From positions 1-14,651 of the forward strand of contig JAEXPS010000185.1 in the NCBI GenBank assembly GCA_023438885.1: a stretch of DNA of 14,651 bases. Direction: 5' to 3'. Within the stretch, counting starts at the first letter, position 1. Every line of letters begins with the position of its first letter. Positions 13,850 through 14,651 of this stretch are shown one piece after another. The DNA is from Actinomycetes bacterium (lineage in GTDB: Bacteria > Actinomycetota > Actinomycetes > Actinomycetales > Cellulomonadaceae). The notes under the pieces are model-generated. The model had not been told where the DNA came from, did not search any database, and worked only from the letters and a program-made list of their open reading frames with translations. Made by a program: the position numbers and the translations under genes.

Positions 13850-13893
13850 GAGGACGGGAGCCGTCAGGGTAAGCGACGAACCTGGGAACTACC

Positions 13894-14651
13894 TCAGAGC
13901 CCGGGTGCGCACGGCCCGGTGCCCAGCAGCGCCAGGCCGGCGAGGTCGCCGGCGGCCAGGTAGGTCTGGTTGAGCGCCGCCGTCGGGTTCATCAGCTGGC
14001 CCGGGTCGTCGACGTGACCGAGGCCGACGAGGTGCCCGGTCTCGTGCGTGACGACCCCCTGGGCGATCGCGGTGCCGTTGGGGCTCGTCAGCAGCTCGGC
14101 GAGGTCCGGGCCGTCGAGCACCACCGAGCCGGTGACGTAGTGCTGGACGCCGTCCTCGCGCAACGAGCTGGACCCGGCGTTCCCGGCGACGGTGCCCGTC
14201 AGCGCGGGTGTCTCGGCGGGGGAGGACCACGCGAACAGCACCGGCGCCCAGCGATCGCCGTAGCGCCCTGGCTGGTAGGGCTCGCGCTCGGCGTCGGGGG
14301 CCTCGTCAGTGGCGCCGTCGGCGACGAACTGCAGCCCGGTCGCCTCCGAGATCCGGGCGACGGCTGCGGCGATGAGGGCATCGCCGCCGGCGGGCGAACC
14401 GTCGGGACGCACCACGTAGTGGATCGGCCGGCAGGGGCTGTAGGTGACCGGGGTCACGCCGTCGTCCTGTGTCTGCATGAACGTGTAGGGACCGCCGGTC
14501 GGAACTCCGAGCGGGGGTGCACCGAGTGGCGTCGGCCGCTCCTCCAGGCCGGCCGGGGGCCCGGGGCGCAGCTGCGGGGCCAGCCAGCGCACCCCCACCC
14601 AGGCGGCGGCGGCGAGGGCGAGCACAGCCAGCAGCGTGCCCAGCAGCGGCC
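13894..14651 (-). CDS. Secreted or membrane-anchored metzincin-like zinc metalloprotease, 5'-truncated
   Basis: The frame runs off the right edge; at least 252 residues are visible. GTG 14625 is possible, but upstream codons (PLLGTLLA) continue a hydrophobic segment, so the true start is probably outside the window. The N-terminal hydrophobic helix (PLLGTLLAVLALAAAAWVG) is a signal anchor or signal peptide. A Pro/Gly-rich linker follows. Numbered from GTG 14625, the zinc motif HETGHLVGLGH (194-204) fits HExxHxxGxxH with catalytic Glu195, and a Met-turn candidate LMNP has Met212. This is the layout of M10-like metzincins. A CRPIHYVV segment (65-72) precedes it, with Cys65 and Cys239 a possible disulfide pair. 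It would act outside the membrane on unknown proteins. It is the first gene of the minus-strand run, 55 bases before the hydrolase. Confidence 0.88.
   Translation of the reverse strand, partial: PLLGTLLAVLALAAAAWVGVRWLAPQLRPGPPAGLEERPTPLGAPPLGVPTGGPYTFMQTQDDGVTPVTYSPCRPIHYVVRPDGSPAGGDALIAAAVARISEATGLQFVADGATDEAPDAEREPYQPGRYGDRWAPVLFAWSSPAETPALTGTVAGNAGSSSLREDGVQHYVTGSVVLDGPDLAELLTSPNGTAIAQGVVTHETGHLVGLGHVDDPGQLMNPTAALNQTYLAAGDLAGLALLGTGPCAPGL

Noticed and set aside
11751..13973. 740-codon plus-strand frame opposite the lipoprotein, hydrolase and small membrane genes
   Set aside because: It has low-complexity Arg/Gly/His composition and no recognisable fold. The minus-strand genes carry lipoboxes, catalytic triads and peptidoglycan-binding motifs.
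1..14651. CRISPR arrays, insertion sequences, rRNA, riboswitches
   Set aside because: No regularly spaced repeats, transposase motifs, rRNA signatures or riboswitch-like leaders were seen on either strand.

Overview
The window is about 14.7 kb of very GC-rich DNA (roughly 70% or more by eye), densely packed and without mobile elements, phage genes or CRISPR arrays. Codon choice is strongly G/C at third positions throughout. Family content (a split mutasome with ImuA', ImuB and DnaE2, DUF3618, a mycobacterial-type LexA box) points to an actinobacterium, probably a member of Micrococcales. That placement is an inference. No gene-free stretch exceeds 300 bases; the longest are 9485-9683, 6706-6877 and 6498-6621.

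Region 1 (1-5313, plus strand) is an SOS mutagenesis operon. It holds the C-terminus of a probable ImuA', then ImuB (a Y-family polymerase-like protein without catalytic acids but with a clamp-binding motif), then the error-prone polymerase DnaE2/ImuC. The three genes overlap by 4 and 8 bases, so they are probably translationally coupled. The operon promoter lies off the left edge.

Region 2 (5311-6760) has a convergent AI-2E family membrane protein on the minus strand, then a tRNA-Leu(GAG) gene with its own candidate promoter and a strong terminator hairpin.

Region 3 (6761-9484) has an alpha/beta hydrolase, then dinB (DNA polymerase IV) with a textbook LexA box directly over its start codon, then a convergent KANL3/Tex30-like hydrolase. 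The region therefore carries a second translesion polymerase that appears to be under SOS control.

Region 4 (9485-11519, plus) is a three-gene overlapping operon of small envelope-type proteins: an amphipathic LEA-like protein, a two-helix holin-superfamily-like (DUF1469-type) protein, and a DUF3618 protein.

Region 5 (11529-14651, minus) has four genes in one direction: a 5'-truncated HExxHxxGxxH metalloprotease, an alpha/beta hydrolase whose best start looks like ATC, a small lipoprotein/membrane protein, and a lipoprotein with two peptidoglycan-binding modules.

The most notable structural pattern is that all three convergent gene pairs (5313/5334, 8854/8858, 11519/11529) have both stop codons inside the arms of an inverted repeat, suggesting compact bidirectional terminators. 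The most notable regulatory item is the LexA box covering the dinB start, which implies a leaderless SOS-controlled transcript.
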